Shown here one piece after another: positions 53,701 to 64,000 of a stretch of DNA of 64,000 bases. Location of the stretch: positions 1,860,001 to 1,924,000 of the forward strand of contig JAEQBH010000657.1 in the NCBI GenBank assembly GCA_016808115.1. Direction: 5' to 3'. The notes below the pieces were generated by a model. The model was not told the DNA's origin. It saw only the letters and a list, made by a program, of their open reading frames with translations, and did not search any database. The DNA is from Tetrastigma voinierianum. Taxonomy: Eukaryota; Streptophyta; Magnoliopsida; Vitales; Vitaceae. Positions within the stretch are counted from its first letter, which is position 1. Each line of letters starts with the position of its first letter. A program made the position numbers and the translations under genes.

Positions 53701-56681
53701 TCCAACCTCCTTTCATTCCATCATTTATATAGTTTTGATTTTACTTTTGTTTTCACATTTTTTATTGTTTTACTCAATTGCCAATAGAAAATAAAAATCG
53801 TGGGGCTCTTGTTAACACGCTCCAAACTGCTATGGGAGTACCCTTAGTTTCTATATATCAGAGGACAATGCTTGTTTCATGGTAGGTGCACATCGGTCAA
53901 CGAATCTACGCGCTGTTATATATGTTCGGGCAACAATTTTTCAAAATTTGCTTTTGAGTATTATGTTTGCATCTAGACCGTACATACCCGCCATGAATCT
54001 CATACACTCTCCACATCATCTTATCACATGGACTTAACAAGCACACACACAAATACGCTTTGTGTTTTCCTTCGGATCGCCTTTGCATTCTACTCACTCA
54101 CTGTCACACAAACCAACACAGACTTGTATAGACAAATTTCTCCGATCGTGTCTCTATTGCTTCCATTTGTCATCAATTTTACTGGTCAAGCTCATGTTAA
54201 CTTCATGCATCATAGTCTTCAGCAGGAACATCTTGCATATAATTGGAAAATGATTAGAGGCCATTATTTCTCTCAGATACCATTCGTATTGTTCATCCCT
54301 GCACCCATTTTGAGCTTAAAGGCTAAGTCAATTCCTCGAGCCTAGAACCCTAATCATGAATGGTCAGAAACCCTATGGAAGATTGCGGGTACCTCAAGAA
54401 GAAATTCCAATGACCAAGTCTACGGTAATGTGGCTATTTGGGAATCGAAAGAGTAAAGAGAAAAGGGACATGCACGAAACCTAACAAAGGCCATTGAAAT
54501 TCCAAATGATACATCAACACTACCGCTCCCAAGTGAAAAAAAAAAAAATCAGTGTTTAAATTGTACCACAACTTTCAAAATTTGACAACCATCCAAAAAG
54601 TGGCAAAGGTGGGCTTAAGTCAGACGCAGACAACTAAACATGTACCAAAGACAACGGTCGAACGTTAAAGAGCTTAAACTAAAAATTTGGCGCCTTCATT
54701 TTCCATATGCTTTTGCCATTCCAATAAGTCGGTGCTGCTTCCTTCACAAGTAAGCATTCTAAGATCATTGCTCGCCAAGGTTTCTGTCTAGTTCTGATTT
54801 GTTTGTCTCGTATTGTTTCAAAGTGGTGTTCCACAACCCACTAGCATTGTTGATCTCTCTGCCATACGGATTTGGCTGATATTATTCGTGATTGCCGGGC
54901 TGGAGTGTTCACCGCATAAGGTGGAGAGATCAAAGATCGTCCGATGTGCATGGCCAAACAAGGTCGATCGAGACAGCAAGCCAGGGATATACAGATTTAA
55001 TCAAATATCCAATATATATTACATATCATTAAGCATTTCCATGGCACTGCTCTAAGAATATTTCTGAGGAAAGGCATCCAGCTTCCTCTCTATGGAACAA
55101 GCAAGTCGTGAAGAAGTCAAAACTGATGTCACCTGGCCATACAAGAAGTGGGAAGTGGACCGACCAGAATCCTCTCTCTTAGCCGGTGAGTTCATCCGAC
55201 GCTGATGATGAAGAAATGAGGCTATGTTCTGGCTTTGAGGATTCTCGAGGAGTAGAGCAACAAATGACCCCACAATGGCAAATAGGTGTTAACTGAAACG
55301 TTTATATTCTCATCCCACCGGGATTATCCAGAACATACGCACTTCACACTCGAGGTTCGCCATGATACTACCTCGCAACCGAATTCTACGCACCAACTGA
55401 AGAAAATCACGGTTGAACAGAGATTGACCCCCGGCAGATGGAAAAAAAAGCAATTCTGTCACCCCGACCGACAGCACATGCCTTACATTATGATTCACAC
55501 CCCGACGCTTAATCGACCATATCCACCTCAGGCACATCGACTCGATGCCCAACACGAGGCTACGTGCACCCGCCCCAAAGGCCTATGAGTGATTTATGAA
55601 AAAGACCGCTCCTCGGAAAGTCAAACCGACATGCCCCGATGAACAAGATCATTCCTATAATCAAATTCTGGGGCCGAATGAAAAGTCCCCACCCAAGAAT
55701 GATTCGCTTGTTGTAATGCAGGTTGGCGGATCGAAGTCGGACTATGCATTAGTCATATGGTGCCGATGAGGGGAGTTCTTACAATATTCAAGCCGCATAC
55801 TCCGCTTTCTTCACTTCAGACTCACAGAAGAAGCGGGAGCAAGGAATTGAAGCGCTAAAGAAAAAGGTGGTACCAGAATGGAGCGCATCACAAATAGGAC
55901 TGAGGCCAAGAGCTGAGCAGCATCCACTAGACCACCCTCGCTCACAAGACTTCTCCCGGACTGTTTCATCCACAAACAAACACGCAGCACACACGCCTTT
56001 AAGAGATGGAGCGGTGGATCAAGGGTGTTCATGCATTCCTGGAAGTGGTTGGATCGACGTCACGAGGCTTGAGAGACATTTTTCTGTGAGAGCCAGCTTA
56101 GATGGCAGATGCCATTTCTCCGCATTTGTAGGAGATCTCAAGAATTAGATGATCATGTGATCGAGGATCGCTTTCTTTCTCCGATGAGAACGACGCCGCA
56201 TAGTGCTGTGTTAGCCAGACTAGGGTGGCAGGTGCTGGCAACGGTAGACCTAGCCATGCTACAAACACCCGCTTTGATCTTTTACCTTTTCTTTCATGCA
56301 GTTCACTGGCATTACAAACTTTTAAGACTTGACTTACTTATGTTTGTTGTCTTTCGACATTATGCATGATGGTTAATATGGTTTTATGTTATATGATTGT
56401 TACCTTATATCGACACCACACGTTTCACGCTTGCATGACTACTCATATTTCTTAAAATTATAATCCTTATTTGAATAACCAATTTTGTGTTAGTCATATA
56501 ATGTCTATTGTATAAGAATGTGGTCTAAATGAGGTCACTGCATACCAAAGTGGGTGAAATGTTCTTCGCTCCATAATTGCTATTTTTGAGATTCTGCAAA
56601 GCTTGATCCACGAGCACTTGTTGAGATCCGCTCAGTGAGATTCCGATCTAAACTGCTAGACCTAGCAAGATGAGCTATGGA
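53701..56681 (+). other. Post-pol region of family D
   Basis: No gene can be named. Short frames (54028-54345, 54813-55055, 55286-55588, 55867-56148, 56109-56369) are not linked by any family I recognise. The segment 55800-56150 (AYSAFFTSDSQKKREQG, KKKVVPEWSAS) might be a decayed cousin of the ORF3 start in family A, but the match is weak. The 56250-56370 segment is Phe/Leu/His-rich. No purine tract is convincing before 56682. Confidence 0.45.
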
Positions 56682-57513
56682 TGAATACCACACATCGATG
56701 ATAATTATAGCAGAATTTAGCATCTAAGGACATTTAATTCAACTTGGCATACAAGAATAGGTACTTCAATTTCTTCTATGTTTTTAGACTTGTGCAGTCT
56801 TTCTGTGTTTAAAACGAATGCACAATGTAATGCCTTAGCTATTATAAACATCAGGATGGTGAACAAGACGGTCTCTGAACCCAAGTAAAGCAAGGAAGTT
56901 GACCACGGACACATTGCAAATCTTGAAAAATCAGGGCAACCCAAAGACAACTGCTGGAAAGTGTATAAGGACATATATTGTACCCAGATAACCCAAACTT
57001 GTACCAAAGACCCTGCTTGAAAATCATCATCAGAAATCAGATCGTTAACTTAAACACGTACTTCCGCACAACTCAGATGGAAATTAAGTGGATTTGTCCA
57101 AGAACTCTCGATCCGCATCGGTGGGCACTCTTGTCACTAACCAACCAAAATGGGAAATCACATCGAGGGGATATAGCAAGAGGATAATACAAGTAAAAAG
57201 TAGTTTTTGACTTCTGTATTTAGGTTTTTGAAAGGAGTAAGAGTTTTCTCCATTTCGAGTGGGAATCAGAGATCCGTATTTAAGATTTCTTTATATTGGA
57301 AGTTTTGATTCATGCTTGTAATCTTTCAGCGTAATACTCATTCTGTTTTTTAAATCCTAATATCTCTTATTCATCCTTCTCATTTTTACAAGTGAATTCC
57401 TCTCGATTCAAAAGGTACTGTTTTTTAAGGATTAATCGCTTTAATTATAATTGTTTTTGTAAGTTTTATGGTTCTAAACTCATCGCTGGGGAATCCACTG
57501 GGAACCTTCACCG
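56682..57513 (+). repeat. 3' LTR of family D, truncated
   Basis: The LTR begins TGAATACCACACATCGATGAT and matches 46699-47530 with many changes. The GTACC words are reduced to TTGTACCCAGATAA and CTTGTACCAAAG near 56980-57010. Similarity to the 5' LTR ends near CCTTCACC at about 57513, so the last third is missing. Confidence 0.8.
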
Positions 57514-58880
57514 TCCCATGGTTCAAGAATGAATCCATTCATTCTCCTCTCTATAGCCTCACACTTACCATGCCCTCATACATCAAATCAACATAAAGTG
57601 AAGAATACACACGCAAAGTGAGGGTACAGCTGAATGTGCACACCATAGAGCATCAGCACTCTTCAACACATCCAACTAATCTCGCTCTTCAAGAGATTCA
57701 TTCTAAAACTGACGGGTACTCTCCCCAAAAACTACCGTGCCATTCTCAACCAGTGTCGAACACTTTATAAAGTCGATCATTATCTACCATGACCCCATCA
57801 TTATTCCTCATATTATCTCGGAATGGGCCAGCACAATTAGTGACTTGCTGCATCACAATCCACTTTGTAGAGCGAGATCGCACTACAGGTTCCAACTTAG
57901 TCGACGCCGCTTATCTCTTAGGCGATTATTTGCCGATTTTAACTATCCCCTCGATCCGCAGATGGTCCCACCTCATTCGGTTCCTTCGAGGGTTGCGCTC
58001 AGCGTGGGCTCACCCGCCTCATAAGGGAGATGGTCCGAGCACTGGCCAGAGACATCACACAAGGTCCAAGATTTTACCGGAGAGGCTTCCGCCTCATGAT
58101 ACATCAATTACATCTATTTCACAGACATTTAGCTTATTCCCTCTCAGAGCATTATGTATAAGAGGAGGGGAGCCATCTTGAGGCTCTTAACAGATCTCTG
58201 GGATTTCTGTTCATTCCTTCCAGTGTCATGATGGCCTCTCTTTGCGTCGAGAGATAATGTCCATCTGAAGGACCTGACGAAGAGAGTAGCCTTCCATTAC
58301 TTATGCCGAGACTCCTCTACTATGAACGGAAGATCTGGATTTCCGTAGAGGAGCCCGTGGATCGGGAGATGAGGGTCCGATGCCCTTGCTGGCGCGCAGA
58401 GCGGGCGATGACTATGCCCGTCCCTTTCACCTCGACGGCGTGCTGTGATGGAGGTGTACGGTCGTGGCTCGGCGACTCCCACGATGATAGCGCCCGCCGC
58501 CCGAGGTACAGAGGAGTCCGCGCCTGTACGATGTCACTCCATCTCCCCTCCTCGACACACCACCACCGAATAACATGCTACACCCGCCCATCGATTCACA
58601 CACCATCTCGCCGAAAGACAACATTCATGCCACTTCAGAGGAATGGTGTGATGGATGCCATCCGCTCACTTCAGCGCACTACATGTGCAGCCCACAGATC
58701 GAGGCCGGCCCGTTGTCACTCTATGCTCACTATCATGACGCACTGGGCCTCTCGTGTTCCTAATTAGAGGAGGCCCACCACGACAGAACCCATTCGATGC
58801 TGTTCGCAAAGAGCGCCAGTATTTTCGGGGACCCACCACCACCGGCCACTAGTTGAGGGTGGTTAGGTTTCTTTATGATT
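57514..58880 (+). other. Decayed, GC-richer unassigned coding-like region
   Basis: Frames such as 57789-58181 (VDAAYLLGDYLPILTIPSIR) and 58303-58767 look more coding-like than chance. Near 58035-58150 a frame with MVRALARDITQGPRFYRRGF is open. I do not recognise a family. The place before a Tat-like 3' end suggests an old extra ORF of a Tat-type element, but this is only inference. Confidence 0.35.
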
Positions 58881-60124
58881 TTGTAGAAGTCACAGCTTTA
58901 TCAACTGGCTCACCAATTGATTAGGATTCATGTATTAGCCATAGAAGGCAAAGGATGGTATGTTTAGTTTTGATATGCATGTACTAGCCATCACATATCA
59001 AAGCTATTCAAGATATATATGCAAAACTTGCATACCATGTTTTGGTGCCTTTACCATGTATATTTGTTTTTCTTTTCAATCAACAATTGAATTGCTACAA
59101 TTGACAATTGAATTGCTTTTACTGAAAACTAATCACCGCTTATCACCTTCCTTTATGTTAGAGCAATTCCATGCTTGAATCAGCTGTCAATCATAGCCCA
59201 AAGATGCTCAACTTGAAAGCCTCTATGCTAATTCACAATCGCACTTTATTGTTTCAATAGTCGTGATTTTGTTTACTCTTTCGCCACATACGCCTAGGTA
59301 TAAAGCTGGCAACCTAGGATAGGTTTGTGTTACCCATACTTTAAGACCAATGTTGTCTTCCAAAAAGAAAAATAAAAGAAAATAGAAAAAGAAAAAGAAA
59401 AAGAAAAGAAAATAGAAAAAGAAAAAGAAAAAGAAAAGAAGAAAAAGAAAAATAAAGTCGTGAAGTTTCATTTCAAAACCCTGAGCACCTGGCCCGAGGG
59501 GTGTATGATGAGTTTAAGCCCGATGCTCAAGCCTAATTGGTCGGGAGTCACTGACATTTAGTGTTCGTTACGGGTGATAGGCAGAGTTCAACTAATTGTA
59601 GGTGCTTGATTTTCGGTCACTTCTGAGTCCTAAGAAGCCTTGAGTCTGCGGGTCAGTGATCCTTTTCGCTGGATGCCCTAAAACCTTAATCGGGGTTGAG
59701 TCATCGGTGAATCCTTCTACACCTGGACTTTCTTTAAGGGCAGGAAGTCAATTTTAAGCATCATCCTACAAAGGTAGTTGAATAAAGAAAGAAGTGCGCA
59801 GAACTATCCTTATCTGTGTTGTTCACGCCTAAGGCCATGTCAAGTTAGTCGGGGAGGAAATTCAATTTATCAAGAATCCAAGGTTATATACAGTTAGAAC
59901 TACATTAGACTAGGGTGTGGAAATTCAAGTTGAGAATCATGGAAACCAATATTGACCTAAAATTGTTTCTGTAGTATGGTTTTGCCTCTTTCATGCCTAT
60001 TAAACTCGTAATCCATTTTTTAGTTTAAGGTACTGCTTATATGTACATAAACCTTATAAACTTTGAAAATCACTACATGCATCTCCTTTTTGTTTTTGCA
60101 TTGTTAAGGGACTAGCAACGTTTC
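58881..60124 (+). other. 3' non-coding end of a Tat-like element
   Basis: No gene is seen. The stretch ends with the phrase TTAAGGGACTAGCAACGTTT and a G-rich tract just before an LTR start, a pattern known from Tat-type elements. A purine microsatellite lies within. Confidence 0.55.
59364..59456. repeat. (GAAAAA)n-type purine tract
   Basis: GAAAAAGAAAAAGAAAA-type units on the plus strand create an artefactual Phe-rich frame on the minus strand. Confidence 0.95.
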
Positions 60125-60136
60125 GGTTGGGGGGTG
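60125..60136 (+). other. Polypurine tract, family E
   Basis: GGTTGGGGGGTG lies directly before the LTR start TGATTAGTACCC. Confidence 0.7.
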
Positions 60137-61620
60137 TGATTAGTACCCAAAAAGTGCTATTTTGAACCCTATATTAGATAGGTTTTGAGTGCTATGACTA
60201 ATCATGTCATTTATGCCACCAGTTCAAGTCTTCTTAGTGGCAGGTATCACTTATGTTTAAGAGGTTATTTTTGCTGTTTTGTGTGTTTTACAAGACTTTG
60301 GAGTTCAATATCGTCAAATGATGAATCACGAAGATTGATCCCAATTGTCAACCATCAATCACTAAAAAGTCAAAGAAAGAATGAAGTGCAAGATGGAAAT
60401 CGATGCAGGACGGAAGCAATGCAAATGAAGATCAAGAAATCCCGTGAATTTTCGCTAAGATTGCTTAAATTTTACCGATTTGCAAAATTTTGAACTTAGC
60501 GAATTAATAATTTCTTCGCTTGTAGATACGGTTTTTCTCTAGGCACTGTTCCTGTAGCGTAAATTTCATGTTTTCGCTATCACATAAATTTCACTAATAA
60601 ATTGCCAAGCCTTAGTGAAGACATTTCGCTATGGCGGGTGATCGCCACCTAGCCAATTTCTTCATCCCACGTAAATTCACTCCGCCTGGCCATGTTTTTT
60701 GTAATTAATGCCAACCACTTCAATTGGTGTATTACTTTGTCCCTAAAAATTAGCCAAATCATTAGGGCTTATGGTATTTTCATGTATCAGGCCTATAAGC
60801 CTCCTCGTAACCCTACAAATAATGGAGAAGAAATTTTGTAAGTTTTCATTTTTGTAAATAAAGCTCTGTGTATTTTAGTTAGGTTTTGCTTTTCTCTTCT
60901 CCTCCCTTATTTTCTCGTCACAACAGACCCCTCTTCGATGACAACTCAAGAGAGATGCTTACTAAGCCTTTCTAGAAGGAAGCTAGTCAGTAGTGCGTAT
61001 GATGTTGTCCTCTTGTGTTAAAGTTACATCAGACAGAACATCTTCAAATTAGGTCAATAGCACAATGTGTTATTGATTCGCCAATACTTCCATATGTTTT
61101 CTTTAGGATACATACTATCATAGATGCACCGTGGGTTTTTTATATGGTCTTTACGGAAGCCATCAATGATGTTTAATGTTAAGGTTTCAAACCTGTGAGA
61201 GGCCACAGATGATGTTACACCTGTGTTTTAACTCAAATGTGAGTTGTTTTGGGGGTGAGGTTTGTTGAAGGTTGGGAACATAGATCCTGCTGTGGTTTCG
61301 ACTATAGTCGCTGTCATAACGCCAGGATGTAAACCCGAGGACGCCTTGCTCGCCTCCTGTTACCAAGTTAAGGACCCAAATCTCAAAGTTATCCTTCACA
61401 CTTCACGCTTTCATGCGCTTAATCAATTTCAAACTCATCACACCGGTTAAAAATCCAAAGTCCAAATAGAAAGCCTTATAAATCATTCCTAGACATGAAA
61501 ACTCATCCCCTCACAGAGTTCGACTTAGACTTCACTATAACAAGGCAAGAAAGATAGTTTCACTACCAGTAGAGAGGGAACTTAGGTGTATATAAATTTT
61601 GTTGATTTTGTTTTCCACCA
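60137..61620 (+). repeat. LTR of family E (Tat-like)
   Basis: The LTR starts TGATTAGTACCCAAAAAGTG. U3 holds TTCGCTAAG/CTTAGCGAA-type words (60451-60655). A TATA-like CTATAAGCC lies at 60793 and an AATAAAG signal near 60858. The end is placed at TTTTCCACCA (61620), before a weak primer site. No second copy lies in the window, so the end is approximate. Confidence 0.65.
60451..60655. promoter_or_regulatory. TTCGCTA/TAGCGAA word array (family E)
   Basis: Complementary words alternate: TTTTCGCTAAGA (60450), ACTTAGCGAATT (60494), TTTCTTCGCT (60511), TTTTCGCTATCAC (about 60572), and ATTTCGCTATGGCGGGTGAT followed by CGCCA (60626-60655). The combined word resembles the TTCGCC..GGCGAA word of family C. 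Regulatory function is inferred. Confidence 0.5.
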
Positions 61621-61621
61621 C

Positions 61622-61639
61622 TGGCACTGTGACCAATCG
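61622..61639 (+). other. Weak primer-binding site, family E
   Basis: TGGCACTGTGACCAATCG lies one base after the presumed LTR end. It starts like an Asp-type site but diverges. Confidence 0.35.
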
Positions 61640-61869
61640 GGTCACGGATAGAAGCAACTACGAATTATGTTGGGGAAGTGTACTTGTGATCAACATCACA
61701 AGTGAAGGTAATCTTTTAACTTTAGAAACCTGGGTCAAGAAGAATCTAAAAGTTTTCACTACTATATAGAATCCTTCAACGTTTTGCTTTTTTATATATA
61801 CGCTTATTTTAGCTAACCCTGCAACCTTTTTGCAAGTTGGTTTGTGCTTCTTGTTGTGTCTCGCTTGTA

Positions 61870-63310
61870 ATGTATGCGCGGCCGCACGAGGAACTCTTCA
61901 TGACTCCGCATAGAATCGCAGAGACAACCTCGACCGGGCCGCGGAAGCCTGCACACACCGATACCATGCAACAAGAACAATGTAGAAGGCCGCCGAACTC
62001 AGCCATGAACTAACAAATTATGAACCACATGAGGGATCACATATCCACCCTCCTAGAGCTAGTGCCCCATCCTGTATCATTCCTCCCACCAAGATGGAAA
62101 AGGAGGCCATATTTGGTACCCTCTACTCCCCACATATCATGGTATGGAAAATGAAAATCCATACACTCATATTAGGGATTTGAGGAGGTTTGCACTACTT
62201 AAGGAAGGTATGATGTGACATGGATTTAAGCAAGTCAAAGCATTCCATTGACCCTAAAGGACACAAGGCACAAGATTTGGCTAAACTCATCGAGGCCTAG
62301 AAACCATTAGAAATCAATGAGTCATAGAATTCCTGCCAAGAAGTTCTTCTGCTCATAAGACTAATAATTTGAAGAGAGACAAATTTACACCTTTGGCAAA
62401 TCTGCCAGATGGTGAGAGGGTTTTATCAAGTTGGGAGAGATTTATGGAGACTATAAGCTGCCTTCCACACCATGGGTTTGATACTTGATGTTGCTGGTGA
62501 ACCACTTATGGTATGTTCACACAGGCAACTTTGGAAACCATGTGGAGGAGATCTTCTGGGCAAGAAGCATCCTGACGGCTACGATTTTTTAAATTACGTG
62601 GTCGAAACTTCTAAGGGTCAGGGATGAGCCTAACTCAGAGAATTGGAAAGGATGACCACAACACAACCCAAGGGTGGGATGTGCACCGCCGTAAGAATAG
62701 AGATGAGAGCTAGATTTCAACTCAGCAAAGAGAAAGGATGAGCCAAGGCAAACAACTCCAGACAGGTGCAGGTACATCAAAACTTACACACCAATCTCAC
62801 CACTTCAATCCCCGTGGCACCCAAGAGAGAACCATGTCCTGAGAGGCCCTTGCAGTGAAGGATTTTATTTAATGTGCAACACCTGAGGACAAGATAAGCC
62901 ACAACAATCCAATGCTCCATATGAATACTCTACACCCAATCGAGGACCACCCAACCTCTCACAGGAGACCTAACCCCCTACCTATGTACCCCCAGTGCCA
63001 AACCTTCGCTTGGTTCTCTCACAACACAACAACCATCATCCTCTTCTCTAGTAGAATGTCATATTGAATTCGAGTAAGGTGGTGGGCAACTCTTGTTGAG
63101 GAACAAAAAGAATCAATGTGCAATCGCACAAAGGATTGATAATTTAGAAAGTACACCTAATTAAGAGAATAATAGATGGGCTTGAGAGCAACTTCAACCG
63201 TAAAACTTCACTGACAACTCACGCATTCAATCACCAAGATCAACAAGTTACTAGAGATACAAGATAAAGGGAGGTTTCCATCACAAACACTTCCAAATCC
63301 TAAGTGAATT
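61870..63310 (+). pseudogene. gag: gag of family E (Tat-like, decayed)
   Basis: Gag core wording is readable across frames: NPYTHIRD (62150), AFPLTLKDTRHKIW-like text (62240-62290), SSWERFMETISCLPHHGF (62430-62485), MLLVNHLW then FGNHVEEIFWARS or, in the next frame, ETMCGGDLLGKKHPDGYDF (62530-62590). The gag end near 63241-63305 reads EIQDKGRFPSQTLPNPK. Stops and frameshifts break every block. A metal-binding knuckle is not clear, and CNT.GQDKPQQ near 62875 may be its trace. Confidence 0.72.
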
Positions 63311-63559
63311 CATGAGGCGGGTCATCCAACAATTCAGAATGGAAGTTAAGGCCATATAATTACCCCTGAGGAGTGAAAAGAGGTTGATCAACCCATGCCA
63401 AAGCCCCGCTGAAGAACTTATCATGAGACATAATCGCACCGGTTCTCCTAAAGGATGATTCAATGAAATGACTGCATGCTACCACCCCATTTCCCCACAA
63501 GCACTTTTGAGGTAAGAATATTAGTATCTCATTAAAGGTAGACATTTAGAGGTCCCAAG

Positions 63560-64000
63560 GGGCAAGGAAGGTTAACATACCTCTTTGACATAATCAAACA
63601 AGTCCCAAGCTATGCAAAATTTTGAAAGATCTGCACACCAGAAGGATTAGGGTATTGAGAAGAAGGTGCATTTCATCGAGCACTTAAGGCTACCATAATC
63701 CAAAGCAAATACCCCCACAAATACAGGATCCAGGATCTCCCAATTCTTCACACAGAAGTATAGACAAATCATTGCTGATTTAGAGCCGCAAGCAGACCAA
63801 TGTCGATCAAGAGATACGCGCAAAGTAGGTTTAGTGAACTCTAAACCTACCAACATCACACTTTCATCGCCGACATTAGTGAAAAACTCCAATGATGATA
63901 GTTGATATTTAATATGAAAATAGAAGACAAATTTACTAACATCACAGATTTTGTAGTGCTTGACACCCAGCCACTGTAAATGAACTCCAATCAAGGCCAT
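63560..64000 (+). pseudogene. pol: Protease of family E (partial, runs off window)
   Basis: Pre-protease text at 63670-63765 reads ALKATIIQSKYPHKYR and DLPILHTEV. At 63915-63972 MKIEDKFTNITDFVVLDTQP marks the C-terminal strand. Between them the active-site region is broken by stops. The rest of pol would lie right of 64000. It is Tat/Athila-type and certainly broken. Confidence 0.7.

Noticed and set aside
58303..58767. 154-residue Arg/Ser-rich frame as a host gene
   Set aside because: Overlapping frames on both strands are equally open because of GC richness, and there is no recognisable domain.
59223..59471. Phe-rich minus-strand frame resembling a membrane protein
   Set aside because: It is created by the GAAAAA-type purine tract and shows no conservation.

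Overview
This window is plant nuclear DNA of the repeat-rich, probably pericentromeric kind. I find no intact host gene and no RNA gene. Nearly everything is LTR-retrotransposon sequence of the Ty3/gypsy superfamily: Tekay/Del-like and Reina/Galadriel-like chromoviruses, and the Athila/Tat group. Family features, AT richness and CpG decay suggest a flowering plant, probably a eudicot with a sizeable genome. I cannot name the species. All pol genes are broken by stops, frameshifts or deletions.

Layout. 1-5349: a minus-strand Tekay-like chromovirus, with its integrase running off the left edge, then RNase H, RT and protease, a Met-type primer site and a 2.5-kb LTR; gag is missing. It sits inside an LTR of family A, an Athila-like family. 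5350-23539: family A copy A1, with a partial 5' LTR, PBS, gag (interrupted by a solo Tekay-like LTR at 8236-10789), protease, RT, RNase H, integrase, an internal promoter-like block, an extra ORF (ORF3), a 3' non-coding tract, a polypurine tract and a 3' LTR. 23540-35833: copy A2, whose broken 5' LTR abuts A1. It has PBS, gag, a truncated Tekay-like LTR where pol should be, the internal promoter-like block, ORF3 and a 3' LTR. 35834-37960: protease and RT of a third family A copy fused to the LTR end. 37961-42127: a minus-strand LTR-like piece and gag fragment, split by a compact chromovirus derivative at 39263-41406 with clear LTRs and a 5-bp target duplication. 42128-45840: LTR pieces of families B and C, including a head-to-head inverted pair, then a condensed gag. 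46699-57513: family D (Athila/Tat), with a complete gag-pro-pol order, badly decayed. 57514-64000: decayed unassigned sequence, then family E (Tat-like) LTR, gag and protease running off the right edge.

The most unusual signal is a set of short perfect palindromes reiterated in the U3 part of these LTRs. The palindrome differs from family to family (TGTCGCGACA in A, AGTGCCTAGGCACT in B, TTCGCC..GGCGAA in C, TTGTACCGGTACAA in D). In family A the same TCGCGA words, in one copy followed by the same TATAAATAGAAA box, recur inside the element just upstream of ORF3. This suggests a second promoter modelled on U3 that serves the extra gene. Several LTRs also begin with a conserved stem-loop (ATGAGT..ACTCAT).
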